The translations under genes and the position numbers were made by a program. Positions 35,000 to 46,800 of a stretch of DNA of 64,000 nt are shown piece after piece. Under the pieces are notes generated by a model. The model saw only the letters and a list, made by a program, of their open reading frames with translations. It was not told the DNA's origin and searched no databases. This DNA comes from Myrica gale (taxonomy: Eukaryota > Streptophyta > Magnoliopsida > Fagales > Myricaceae): contig OZ005621.1 in NCBI GenBank assembly GCA_963930655.1, positions 7,179,001 to 7,243,000 on the forward strand, written 5' to 3'. The stretch's first letter is position 1; every line of letters begins with the position of its first letter.

Positions 35000-36060
35000 A
35001 AATCTTATTCTTGAGACATTGATGATTTTGGCCCTTTAAGGTGGAGTACTTGTGTAGATTTTTGCTGTTGGGGAAGTAGTCTAATGTTATGTCTGTGAAT
35101 ATGTGGTACACTTTTGACATGTTCTTAGGGATAGATGACCATTGCCCCTAACTTGCCCATAGCAGATTTGCTATGCATACATAAAATTTGCTTTCAACTA
35201 AATTCGAAAACAATATTTTTTTTAATTAATGTGCAAATTTTCAAAAAAAAAAACACTCGTTTGAACTTGATTACCAGTGGCTCCTCTAAAAAGATGTGAT
35301 GGCTTAGGAATATACAGGGGTCCAACAATAGTATTATATTTGCATTCGATTATTAGAGTAATTTCCTAATGGTCCGGATAGTCGTCCCACTACAGAACCA
35401 AATGCTCATACGTTGCTGTGAAGTAAAGGCGGTTCATTTGAAACATGCAAAAAAAACGTGTTTATAACAAAATGTTATGCACAAAATGAAGAGAGAAAAA
35501 TGGTAAATCATCATCTTCAAGCATGGATTAAACCCACTTAAGTACTCTGAACCGCCACCACAAAATGCTATGCACAGTTAGAACTACCTTTCACCTAACA
35601 ATTAAGCCAAAACCTCAAATCTGTAGCTTAATATGATCCAAGCTCTAACATTCAAGCTCAAATAGTCGAACCTTTCCTCCTTTTTTCCCTCGGCAAGGAA
35701 AGAGGATTCAAGCACATAAATGCCACAATTGATCCAGAAAAACAAAGACATCTAACAATCTCGATAAGGGAGTCAACAACTTTGTTGAGCTTCAACAAAA
35801 TAGTCATATCTGGAAATAAAAAGTTGGGCAAATAACTATTGAAGCATGAACAGAGCTGCAGCCATGAAGCAAAAATGCAAGCCAACAAAGACTGTCTTCC
35901 AGCAATTTCTGAATCTTAGGACACAAATTCCCCATTTCCTGCAATTACCTTTGAGTACAGTACAATTACCAGTGAGTACAGTACAAATATCCAACTACCA
36001 CATACAACATATCCAACTACCAGTGAGTACAATACAAATATAATATTTTCATATGCGCGT
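35000..36060. other. Noncoding middle of the MULE
   Basis: Lies between the captured plus-strand fragments and the stop of the transposase gene. It includes about three copies of a short unit resembling TACCAGTGAGTACAGTACAA (35946-36033). No gene was seen. Confidence 0.5.
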
Positions 36061-36066
36061 CATCAC

Positions 36067-39000
36067 TCAACCAAGCACCATGAGCATAGAATTTATGGCA
36101 TGCAACAAAAGATGAATACTTGACATCTCGCCAGTAGTAATTGTACGCGATGAAGAATGATGGTTAAGTAGGGCATAAACTTGAAATAGGGTGGCCTTGG
36201 CATGCATTGCAATTCCCGGGTCGGTTGGAATCATGGAATTGACAGCGACAGTCATCCAATCGAGTTTTTGCAATGAGTTGTTCCTCAGATCGCAGGATAA
36301 CTGCCACAGGAGGTTCATTAGTACACTTTGACTCACAGGGAGAGAAACTAACGACACCACCCACCGTAGATCAACCTTAATAAAAATAGTGAGTTAGAAA
36401 TAAATTAATACCATAACCCATCAACGGATATGTTTGTGGACAATAATAAATTAGAAAATTTACCGTTGACAGGAACCAGGATACAATAGACATATCATTA
36501 CTTTGGAGGGCTACATTGAAAGCTTTTTCAAAATTGTGTTGAAGTACCAAGTTTGCCAACTCCATTGTTACGTCAACTGACACCACAATCTAATACCACC
36601 ATGACCGAACCAACGTCATCAAATAATTTCAAGTACAAATAAATGAAGTGTGGCAACTGTCTTCAAAGGGATTTTATGTTTATACCTGAGTACTCGTACC
36701 ACGACCTGGATCATTTTCAAGAACACACAGTGGCATCGGGGTCTGAGTATCGTTTGATTGATCCTGCGTAGCGTTTAAGCCCTACAAAACAAAACCCAAA
36801 GTGTTGTATTTTAATTAGTGTCCATGCAAACGTAGGATGACATACCCATATGCACTAGAAAAAAATTGCATTCTTGCAACCTTTTTGTTCCCAATACTTG
36901 GTTCGGCTTCTGTCTCAATTGCTGGATTTGGCCCTTTTCGTTTTGACTTCTTGACCGCTTTTTCAACTGCAGACACCATTCTTGATGACCTTGGTCTCCC
37001 TTTCCTCGTAACCTTAACAGGACTAAGGACGATATTACTTTGTGTCGCCGAAACCTCATTACTTTGAACTGACTGCTGGTAGCCAGAAGATGCAATTGCG
37101 ACAGCAGGTTGGTGGGAGCCACTAATGGGCTGAATTGCACAAAATTCATCTATCAACTGCTCAGCATTTCTCATCACCTTTTCGTATCTGTCCACGTCAA
37201 CTGATGCCACCGACGCTAATTCATTGAACTTTTTGCACAACAGGTCATATCTTTCGTCAGTAGGGTCACCGTGAAAAGCATCGTAACTACTTTTAATAAA
37301 AGTGTAATGTCGCCTTAGATCCTTCCTCCATCTCGCAAGATAATATTTGCATGGCAACTTTACTACTTTCTGTGATAGCAGCACAGAAATGACATGACAA
37401 CACAAGATACCTCTCGTTTCAAACAACGCACATGTGCACTTCACCTCTCCTTCTTCATCATTGTAGGAAAGCAAATAGGGTTTTTCCTTTATATCTTTGT
37501 TCACAACCCCTAGCTGAATCACTTCGTAAGTAGCAATTGCACCTTCTACTCTAAGACGAGAATGATTACATTGCATAACTTTCCGAAACTCCCCTTGAAC
37601 TTCCTTGAACTTTGCATTGGTATACACATCTTGAAAGCTCTCCTCTAAAGGAAACGGACTTGAACACGGAATTATGCGATTGAAGGAATCAAAATCAGCA
37701 TTTGTCTCTTTCTCAGCCATCTTCCTCAAAGCACTGTCAAACTGATCAACAAATTCCTTTAGTGTGGTCTGTGAGTGCACATAACCATCAAAAAACGCAT
37801 TCATACTTTCACTTCGTTGCGTAGTATTCATTCCCGCCCAAAAAGTATTTTTCACATATGTCGGCACCCAAAATTCCTTTTCACCATATAACCCAGTCAA
37901 CCATGTATTATTTTCTAACTGATAAGTCTCAATTAGAAACTTCCAATTTTCCTCGAACTGTTCACAGGTTTCGGATTCATATACACAGTTATTCAAGGCT
38001 ACCTTAATACCATGGAAATCAGGATTTACTGCAAACTTTTCAGGTAGCTTTCTCATAATGTGCCACAAACAATATCTATGACGTGTCGTGCTGCCGAAAA
38101 CTATTTCAATTGCATTCTTCATAGCCCTAGCCTGATCTGTTAAAATTGCACTTGGGGTTTTACCGTTCATGCAACCCAACCAATTTTCAAACAACCAAAC
38201 AAACGTACTTGTATCCTCATTGGACATAAGTGCTGCACCAAACAGCATTGACTGACCGTGATGATTAACACCTACAAAAGGAGCAAATGACATGTCATAT
38301 CTATTAGTCAAGTACGTTGTGTCGAACGAAATGACATCCCCAAAGTATTCATATGCTACTCTACTTCGTGCATCGGCCCAAAAGACATTTCGCAAACGAC
38401 AATCGTCATCCATGTCCATTGCATAGCAAAAGCCAGGATTATTCTTCTGCATTCTGCAAAAATACTCACTAAGTGCTTGACCACCTCCTTTACCTAGCCG
38501 AAGCTCTCTTGCCTTTTGAATAAAATTTCGAGCGTCTTTTTCTCCGAAGGATAGATTTTCATACCCCCCTATTTCAACAACAAGCGAGTGGAAATTCTTA
38601 CTTGTACGTATTCCAGCTCTGTCATTTATATCTAGCCTTCTTTTCACAGAATCTTCAATTCGCCTATGGCATTTCATTAACCTGGCTTTGCCTGGGCTTA
38701 GACTATGGTTATGTTGAAGCACAACTCTAGTCAACATCCACTTTCCATCTCCACAGACCATTGCACAAATCCTGGCTGGACAATTTGTTTTAATTGTTGT
38801 TGGCACAACATCACTTTTAGTCTTTCTTTGGTTCCCTTCACGAACACAACTATAAGTTACGTGTGTGACATTCCCTTCCCTTCTTTTGTTGCGTCTTTTT
38901 ACCACAGCAAAACCATCTTGCTTAGCATACGTTACATAGTACCGAAAAACTTCATCGACCGAATCAAACATCATTGATGTCTTCGGCTCTTCAATTTTTT

Positions 39001-39270
39001 CATCCCCATCTATCACATCGTATACCCGAGCATTAGCTGCTTTATCATCACCATCTTCTTTATCATCAACCTCTAAATTACATACAAAAAATTAAATAAG
39101 AATTGCGACTTCCAACTCTATACTTGGGTTAAAGAACAATAATTTGACGCTATAGTAAAAAAATAAGAAGCCTAACCAATCTCAGTGTCACTTTCGTCGA
39201 TTACATCATTGTCGTTATATTCACTGTCAACTTCTCCGTCAATCTCCAAAAATGAACTAGAACAGTCCAT
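36067..39270 (-). CDS. FAR1/SWIM-type MULE transposase, predicted in-frame fusion to a VARICOSE/EDC4 C-terminal domain
   Basis: Model (minus): exons 39270-39177, 39072-36881, 36781-36686, 36589-36464 and 36375-36067. They total 2817 nt and 938 residues, and the last three introns are phase 0. Residues 62-160 are a FAR1-like DNA-binding domain. The MULE transposase core has Asp near 282 (SFDTTYLTN) and 344 (ILTDQARAM) and Glu near 453 (RSESMN). A SWIM finger C-x-C-x9-C-x-H lies at 577-591. Residues 795-938 resemble the C-terminal helical domain of the decapping scaffold VARICOSE/EDC4: MELANLVLQHNFEKAFNVAL, SNDMSIVSWFL, VDLRW and ending HAINSMLM. The donor of the second intron (AAAAAG/GTTGCA) is weak. 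If it is not used, translation stops at 36815, giving a 783-residue transposase alone. No internal stop occurs in either form. Confidence 0.8.
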
Positions 39271-39669
39271 TTATAATACACCAGCCTAGCAGTACCACCT
39301 GATGTGCGTAATCTCTCAGTGATTGGCTTTACACAAATGGACTTAAGAAAATGTCTTACGAGGTAGCCTTAAAATCTTTCAAATACTGTAAAGATGCAAG
39401 AGAATTGTTAGTTGTATTCTTAAGCACATAATCATAGCTGTAAATTGTTAGTGTTCAAGACAAGGGAAATGATGCATCCTGATGCATAAAGAACTGGTGG
39501 AATTATTCTCAACATGAGAGTAAAAAAGTATGTTTGGAAAGAAAAAAATTTGTGAAAATTAAAGAGTTATTCCAAAAGGACTTACAAACTTGAACTTGCT
39601 AGCTACAGAGCCACAAGATATATGGATGTTTAAAATTGTCTCCTGCAAATACTTCATGGAACATCATAC

Positions 39670-40030
39670 TTATACTTGACAAAAAAGAGTGTCAAAAGTG
39701 CATAGTATTCCAATTAGAGACCACTCTGCAACACACCCATTAGGAAACTTGTAGATCATTCTCATAAAAATTTTGTGTGGCAGTCGTTGTAATTCTTCAA
39801 CCACAAGTGGAAGCAAAGCAAGATCTCCTACTATATTCTCTCCCTTCACTTTCAGAAGTGAAGAAAGAGCAGCAAAACGTAAAGAGGCAAGATTTGTTCT
39901 GTAGTTTTGTTGGCTTCTCATGTTATTCTTTATTATTGTGTCAATACTTATATCTCCTTTTGTTGCTTGATATGCCAATTCTTTCAGAGGCTGGAAGAGA
40001 AAATAAACTCCAAGGAGGCAGAAAAACGGC
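39670..40030 (-). other. Unrecognised coding-like segment in the MULE, possible captured exon
   Basis: On the minus strand, after a CTTCCAG acceptor-like site, an open frame reads PLKELAYQATKGDISIDTII and continues with ENIVGDLALLPLVVEELQRL. It looks protein-like rather than random, but I do not recognise the family. It lies between the transposase 5' end and the right terminal repeat. Confidence 0.35.
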
Positions 40031-40267
40031 AGCTGCAAACAAAGCCTAAGGTTGATCTCATAAACTTTCTATAGTGTTAACTACGTGATATGGAATCCTA
40101 ACTCGAATGAATAAAAACAACTGAATGAAAACGATGCCCTACTGTAAGTGGCTTTTAGCGTAAAAATCAATTGAATAATCTGCTAGTCATCAAGCAAATG
40201 AAGTTCCTACCTGAGGCCAACCATTTCCTGTTTGTAGTCATCCTTCAATACACACGAAATTCAAACT

Positions 40268-40646
40268 CCAGGCAATGGGATCGAGGGAGAGCGGCTGGGT
40301 AGGGAGACGTTGGTCAGCTCTTGGGTTTGGGTTTGCTCAGCTCTTGGGTTTGGGTTTGCTGCTGGTTCAAGAGCACAAAGGGGCTGTTCGTGGGTTTCGT
40401 CGCTTGGGGTTTGAAATGAGGGGTGTCTGAGTGAGAGAGAGAATCGCGGGAGGGAGGAAACAAAAACATCTAAAATACGTTGAAATCCGGTCTGTGCATA
40501 TACATTTCAAACCGCTCTGTGCATATACGTTTGAAATCCGGTTTGCATATAAGTTGAAATCCGGTCTGCACAGTTGAAATCAGTCCAACTGCTGGGCCCG
40601 CGCCACGTCCACCAGCTGGACGCTGGCGGGATGCCCAGCATTCCTC
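40268..40646 (-). repeat. Right terminal inverted repeat of the MULE
   Basis: Partner of 30904-31293, read inward on the minus strand. It contains a local duplication of GCTCTTGGGTTTGGGTTTGC (about 40317-40360) and repeated GAAATCCGGT units (40483-40570) that the left repeat lacks. It probably includes the promoter for the transposase gene. Confidence 0.85.
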
Positions 40647-40752
40647 TTTGCCCAGAAAGCACTTAAATTCCATTCCACTTTGCAGATACCTTGTCTTTTC
40701 ATGATCTGAGTCCCAGCCAAGTGGGGGCAGCAGTAATCAGTATTTGGGAACC

Positions 40753-40958
40753 CTTTTTTTTTTTTTCTAGATAAAAAAGGCCCTCAGGGGTGAACCATCA
40801 TGAAGCCAGCACCAAGGCCCCCCACTTAAACCCGGGATAACCACATGGCATGGGTCCCACCAAGGCACAATGGGGCTACCGTGAGTCGAACCTTCGTTAG
40901 GCAAGCCCTGGGTCCTAGGCACGGCTCCGCACACCACTGAGCCACCATCCTTGGTGGT
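40753..40958 (-). mobile_element. tRNA-derived SINE with 14-bp TSD
   Basis: Read on the minus strand, a pol III A box (GTGGCTCAGTGGT) lies near the start and a B box (GGTTCGACTC) about 55 bases later. The element ends TCTAG plus about 14 A. Direct repeats AGTATTTGGGAACC at 40739-40752 and 40959-40972 are identical, so the boundaries are exact at about 206 bp. The box spacing and size fit plant tRNA-derived SINEs of the Au type. Confidence 0.88.
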
Positions 40959-40974
40959 AGTATTTGGGAACCTT

Positions 40975-41880
40975 TTGCTGGTTAAAAAGATGGTCTGTCT
41001 TTTTTGCAACAATTGAGATTCCGTCACCAAACTGTTTGGACTCTAAGATGAAAGCCTAGTATTCCGAGGAGCATAATAATAAAACATTATAAGAATATGT
41101 TCACAAAAGGAAAGCCTGAACCCTTCGTAAAATGTACGACTTTCAAAAAGAAGAGGAACCTATAAGCAAAATTATCTTTCAGCAAAGCTTAAATTGTATG
41201 TAAACTGGACCGCATGTGCAGTTTCGGATACCTATTCCAAGCACCCAGTCTACATTTTTCATCCAAATACAGCTTCACACCATTAGTGAAAAGAACCCAT
41301 GATTCACCATAGAACATAGTGAGGCTCCACCAAAGCCATGTACAGAGGATGTTAAAAGCAACCTCATATCAACCAAAGAGCTTGGACTATTACAGACGAA
41401 GATTGCATATTTGTCAACTTCAAAACCCAATTATGTAAAACTGATATTAGAATCAGATTTAAAGGAAACACAACAGCAAAGCAACTGGAATATCCACCTA
41501 CCCAAGAAAACAACTCGAGCAGGATGGAGAGGCTATCACTGATCCCAACCATAGATCTGTTTAGTCTGGTAATGATGAGCAACCACTTGAAGATAAAGGA
41601 TCCAAGCAATAATGGAGCAGAAGAGCAGTGAAGGGCAAAAGCATATTCCAATTAACAGAGATCGAAGACAAAGTTACAGTTGAAGATCCAGTCCGAAATA
41701 TGGATCTACGCATCTACATAAAACCAATGGAAGCCCGTAATATTTACTCTACAAGATTTCTCGGGCACCCTGTGAAAATGGAATTTTACAAACTTGATGA
41801 CAAAAAACTCAGATACATAATTCGAAACATTTTCTAACTGAAAAGACATCCCCAGCCGACAACCTTTTTTTTGTTTGCTT
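40975..41880. other. Intergenic / 3' flank of the zinc-finger gene
   Basis: No gene seen. Open frames on both strands near 41364-41837 have no recognisable content. Part of this stretch is probably the 3' UTR of the gene at 41881-42615. Confidence 0.5.
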
Positions 41881-42615
41881 TTAGTCCTTGCCAGCATGAG
41901 TGCTTCGTTGTGGAGTGGAGGCAGTGGCAGGACTTGAACCAGAAAGCATGCCGTTGGTTGGCTTCTTCAATCCTTGCACATTGCCCTGAACAGATAGGCT
42001 ACCGCCATTTTCGGATAAGTGAATCGGTCTCCTTGAACTGTCATTCTTGTCTTCGCCTTTCTCTTTCGAGACCAGGAGAGAAGCGAGTCGCTCCAAAGCT
42101 TCCCTGGCTTTCTTCTTAGCGAAAGCAGCCTCCTTGACACGCCTTTCTGCGTCAATTCTAGCGGCAGCGGCCGCTTTGTTCATGGACGCGGCGGCGATCC
42201 GGGCAGCAGCCAAGAGTGCCTTGGCCAAGCTCTTGTCGATGACCCTTTTGTTATTACCGATTTCATTGGGACTGAAGAAAGTGAAATTAGGGTTGGAGCA
42301 GCGAGGGCAGAGGAAGGAAGGAGCGACGGCGTCTTCTGGAGGGCGGCAGGAGAGGTGAGCGATGGAGGGACAGTTCAGGCAGATGAGGCGCTCCGACGGT
42401 GGAGGCAGAGGAGACGACTCCTTATCGAACACAACCAAGCACAGTGGGCAGAACAGCGACTGGTGGTTCTTCAGCACGCAGTCCGTGCACATCTGCCGGT
42501 AGCTCGCACGGTGGCGCACCATATGAAGGAGCCACCGCTCCGACGACCCGCATTCCCCGCATGGAACTCCCGCTTGCATTGGAGGAGGATGAGGACGCGC
42601 AGGGTTTGCATTCAT
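41881..42615 (-). CDS. RING/FYVE/PHD-like zinc-finger protein of plants
   Basis: A single-exon gene of 244 residues. The N-terminal 110 residues carry many Cys pairs (CGEC at 19-22, CTDC, CPLC, CLNC, CPRC) with His residues between, fitting a plant-specific RING/FYVE/PHD superfamily protein. A long Ala/Lys/Arg-rich helix follows (about 125-180; KALLAAARIAAASMNKAAAA) and then a Ser-rich tail ending STHAGKD. The start is the first ATG after a GA-rich leader. A role in chromatin or ubiquitin transfer can only be guessed from the zinc-finger class. The upstream region has a CT microsatellite (about 42797-42820). Confidence 0.78.
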   Translation of the reverse strand: MNANPARPHPPPMQAGVPCGECGSSERWLLHMVRHRASYRQMCTDCVLKNHQSLFCPLCLVVFDKESSPLPPPSERLICLNCPSIAHLSCRPPEDAVAPSFLCPRCSNPNFTFFSPNEIGNNKRVIDKSLAKALLAAARIAAASMNKAAAAARIDAERRVKEAAFAKKKAREALERLASLLVSKEKGEDKNDSSRRPIHLSENGGSLSVQGNVQGLKKPTNGMLSGSSPATASTPQRSTHAGKD

Positions 42616-42932
42616 ACTGCATTTAATTTAATTCGAGACAGAGAGAAACAGAGAGAGAGAAAGATCCTGGGGCCAACGGTAACCCTAGGACCCGGAATTA
42701 GGGTTTTGGTTGTAGTTTGCTTATAACGACGCTCTTCGATTCCGAATTTTGCTACTACGCTATTCGCCAATTAAGAGGGTTACTTCTTGGTGATACCCTC
42801 TCTCTGTCTCTCTCTCTCTGGGCACGTGTGGCTGCTGCTCCATTAATGGACTCGCATATTACGAGTAGGACACAATTTGCTGGATGAGTTGGGTATCCCA
42901 ACTTTTGCTTTTAAAGGGGCTTTTTAAATTTT

Positions 42933-43170
42933 GGGATAAATACAAAATCAGTCTCTATGCTATACGCAAAAATCAAAATCGATTTAGTCCATGTGATATG
43001 AAAAACATCGATTTAGTCCTTGTAATTTCAGAAAGTGATAAAATCAGTCCCTGGTGAAGGACCAATAACAAACGAAAATAGAATCACAGGGACTAAATCG
43101 ATATTTTTCATATCACAGGGACTAAATCGATTTTTGCGTATAGCACAGGGACTGATTTTGCATTTATCCC
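42933..43170. mobile_element. Foldback MITE (GGGATAAATRC ends)
   Basis: Left arm GGGATAAATACAAAATCAGT (from 42933) and the right end ACTGATTTTGCATTTATCCC (to 43170) are reverse complements with one or two changes. Pairing continues through TATACGCAAAAATC, ATCGATTTAGTCC and TGATATGAAAAA for about 95 bases, with a loop of about 45. The flanks are themselves AAATTTT-like on both sides, so the TSD is unclear. It lies in the spacer upstream of the zinc-finger gene. Confidence 0.75.
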
Positions 43171-43809
43171 TAAAATTTAAAATGATTCATTTACACAGCA
43201 ACATTCAAGCCACTCGCTCATAATCTCACTTTCTTTTGACACAATGGATATAATTGAGAAAATTTGCAGTCGTCCCTCCCATACAGATTATATCTTTCAC
43301 TTACAGGGTTAAACAGACCAATAACCAAATGTTTCAATCATACAGAAAAAAAGGAAAAAAAAAAACAGGAGAAAGAAAAAAGGAAAAAAGAAAAAAAAAA
43401 CCAGTACCCTGTTTCAATGTGCAACACCCATGCTCCCGAAAAATTTGAACACGTGAAGATCTCCATATGCAAGAACTGAATACAACAAACCCCACAAGGA
43501 ATCTATAAGTAATGATGTCAGGCCGAAATTCTAAGTTACCAACTATTATTTGAAACACAGTCCCAAGGTAAGAGCGTGGTCAGCCACTATCAATCTCCGA
43601 GGTTGAATTAACTAATACAATGAAAATACATGCCTTGCAGCTGCAATCCTCCATCCTAAGAACACATAGTTTGAAAAAAAAAAAAATCCTCGGATGGCTT
43701 TCAGGAAACAAACCACCGTGCAATCTGTATCACCGAAGGAATAGCGGGGGACGCGTAACAGATCATCAAACAAGTAACCGGTTCTCTTAGTTATTTGAGT
43801 TTCTTCAGA
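43171..43809. other. Intergenic / 3' flank of mitochondrial L3 gene
   Basis: An A-rich tract (43345-43405) of AAAAAGG-type repeats produces spurious Lys-rich frames. The right part is likely the 3' UTR of the L3 gene. No other gene was seen. Confidence 0.5.
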
Positions 43810-46800
43810 TTAATCTGCCACCATAAATGGGTCTATTTCGCCAAGATCAGCAACTAGCGGTTCCAACTCTGCTGTGTCCTCATCTTCTGAAGCGAGGTAA
43901 GTGGGAAATGGAAGCAATGAAATATCAGGTTTCTTGTAGACAGAATCTTTTATAAATACAAAGTTCCCTTCAGCACCAGGGACCTGCAAAGAATAGGGGA
44001 ACTTTACACCAGCTGATTGATAATCCTGAATCCAGTATTCGTAATTCAAGCTAATAAGACTGCTGAAAGGGGATCATCACCGTTGATAACAACGTGATAT
44101 GAATGTTCAATAGTAGGAGTGCAAATATGGATCAGCAGATCCATAATTCTAGGTTAAGCATCTATCCAAGACAACAATATTAACTTTGTAGTGTTTTAAA
44201 GACAGAAATTTCTGAGATTAAGCTCACATCAAGGGAATCTTGAACAAGTGTCTTCTTTTCCTAATTAATCAAGAACCCACAAATTCATCCACCACTGTAG
44301 TCTTACAGTGGGAGGACGTTTGATTTGAGCTAAAAGCTCATTGGCTCATCTGCGTGAAAGCAATTCAAATGGTCAGGTCAAGACCATTCATCTCTCTGTA
44401 TATTTAAAGTGCTACGAGCTGAAAACTATAATTGTTAAGAGAAACATACTTGGCCTTTTACCCACATCAGATTCCTAGCTGGATCAATTTTATAGACCCA
44501 TACATTTTTAACCGTTCTCTGCTTCGCACCCATGCGCCCAGGCATTTTTTTGCCTTTAAATACCTGTTTAGGAAACTTGTGAGTTTGGAGATTAGAGTAC
44601 CAGGGCAGTTGCAAAATAAATTTGCTCAAACACTTATATGAAACATAACCACAGGATCACTATATAGTTTACAGAAGTTGAGAGATAAGGACAAAACAGG
44701 TGTAATTTGATCCTATTTCTTGCTCTTTCACTCTCCTAAAGAAAATTAAAAAATGAAAACAGCAAAAAGCAAACAAGAAAATAGAAACAACAGGTAAACT
44801 ACTATATGTTGGCATTACAGAAGTGAAGTTTTAAGTTTCACCAGGTCAAGAATGACAACAGTGTATGTTCTAAAGAGAGAGAACTGGCCTTCATCATGAA
44901 CTCAAGTGACAATTTTTTTTTTATCTTTTTCATCATATATTTGTCAGTCAAATAAATAAGTTAGACAAGTTACAAAGATATGGAAACAAAAAGCAAATAA
45001 GAAAAATAAACCAAGATACAGAAGGTAGGTTCAACAACGCAACCAACCGAAGAAAACATCACGGGGAATATAAAAGAAATTAATCATTTCTGCACAAATT
45101 CTATTCACCACTTTTCTTCTTATTGAGACCAATCCTTCTGTTGTTGACAGGACTCCTACAACTGAACTACACATGTTTTTGATTGTTGTATATCTGGGCA
45201 TAAGCTGGACTTGTTACTCTGCGGACCCCAGTTAAGTTAGATACTCTGCTGTGGGGTTTGGGGTATAACGGTAGGATTCTAACATGCAATACATCTTACT
45301 AACTTACCAAAAAAAGAAAAGAACAATCCTGTTGACTCTAATCTCTACAAGTTGCAAGAGGCTCAATCTTGACCTACTTATATATAAAAAAAAGAGGCTC
45401 AATCTTGACCCGTTCCCATCCATGCATAAAAGAATCTAGTCAATCTAACCCAGCAGTTATCCAATAATAACATTCTGTCAACAAAAAGAGACAAAATCCA
45501 CTGTCTAAGACAAGATCTCAAAGTTAACCTAAAACTGTAATTGGTGCACAATGACATCCTTGGTGCACAATGACATCCTAGTACTGTCACACTATCATAA
45601 AGATCAGCAGCCTAATTATGTAGCTAAACTTTATATCTGCATTAAAGTTTAATAAGTTTTTCATGCTACATGAAGCAAGATAATGAAGTTCATTTGTGAA
45701 GAAAGGAACCACATAAAAGCTTGAGGAATTCAGAGACCGGATAATAGATGGTGTCCAATATCACTATGTACAGTACAAAAGATACAACATCTGAAAACGT
45801 TCAAAAAAGTTAGATGTACCTTTCCAGGGGCATCCCTCTGACCTGTAGAACCAGGGGTTCGATGCGACAGTGACGCACCATGAGATGCTGGCATTCCACT
45901 AAAACCATGCCTTTTCATCACACCCTAGACACATGTATCACATGATCAGTGATGTCACAAAAGAAACTTAGCCTTTTTCCAAGTGGATCAAATGAATTTC
46001 GAGATTAGTTATTGAATTTCATGATTATCTCTCATTCTCAACTCCTCGTTTTGTAAGAACAAAGGAAACAACACGTAATCGGTGGTGTCACAGAGAATAG
46101 CCTCTTCTCACTGCAGGTATAAGTCTTGCACACGGATGGTATGAACTTGTAACCTGACCACCAACCCCAATACCAATAGAGAGGGGAAAAGCATCTCATT
46201 TGGTCCAAAGCCCATTTGGGTTTTTAGTTTTTGGATCAGGATAACTGTCTACCCACCTATCACCATGAAGGTATTAAAAAGGAAAAGGAATAAGCAAAAC
46301 TCAAAAAAGACAAGGAGACAATGGGATGGAGCTTAAGACCTAATAAGAATTTACCTGGAAACCTTTCCCTCTCGTGATTCCTGTAACATCAACATACTGG
46401 CCAGGAACAAAATGTCGAACCCCAAGGCTTGTACCCACAGGAAGAAGCGCATCTTCAGTCACAGGGAACTCCCTCAATTTCCTCTTCAATGGGACACCTT
46501 GTGCTCTAAAATGACCCACTTCGGGTTTCGTCAAATGCTTCGCCTTCTTCTGGCCGCACCCAATCTAACTAGCACAGCAATGGAACACCACTCCACATAA
46601 TTATATGCTTACACCCAATAAATTATTGGAAGAATAATCTTAACTCAATGCTCCATTTGGTTGCCAGGAAAAAGTCCTCACCAGCGTTAAATATCATGCA
46701 TAAACGAGAAAAAATAACATTCCACAATTTGGAGGATAAATGCAAAATAAAGCCTTTTGGGTGTATGTGTAAATGGAAATTAAAATAACATTCGTCCAAA

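Larger units (their letters stand above)
30904..40646. mobile_element. 9.74-kb Mutator-like element (MULE) with FAR1-type transposase and captured gene pieces
   Basis: Boundaries are exact: TTTGCCCAG occurs directly at 30895-30903 and 40647-40655, a perfect 9-bp target duplication. The element starts GAGAAATGCTGGGCGTCCCG on the left and, read inward from the right on the other strand, GAGGAATGCTGGGCATCCCG. Inverted similarity continues for nearly 400 bases. Inside, the minus strand carries a FAR1/SWIM-type MULE transposase with VARICOSE-like 3' exons (39270-36067). The plus strand carries a GRF zinc-finger gene and fragments resembling a PDI-like protein, the mitochondrial phosphate carrier and RDM4/IWR1. 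The open transposase frame suggests autonomy; the diverged repeats suggest it is not very young. Confidence 0.92.

Noticed and set aside
36815..36880. Extension of the transposase by about 21 residues ending RLHGH as the only product
   Set aside because: Possible as a retained-intron form, but splicing at 36881 to 36781 keeps phase and leads into VARICOSE-like exons, so the extension is treated as the alternative.
40767..41030. 87-codon minus frame reading GDRGS-like text
   Set aside because: It is the translated body of the SINE.
43254..43479. Lys/Glu-rich plus-strand frames
   Set aside because: Produced by an A-rich simple repeat.
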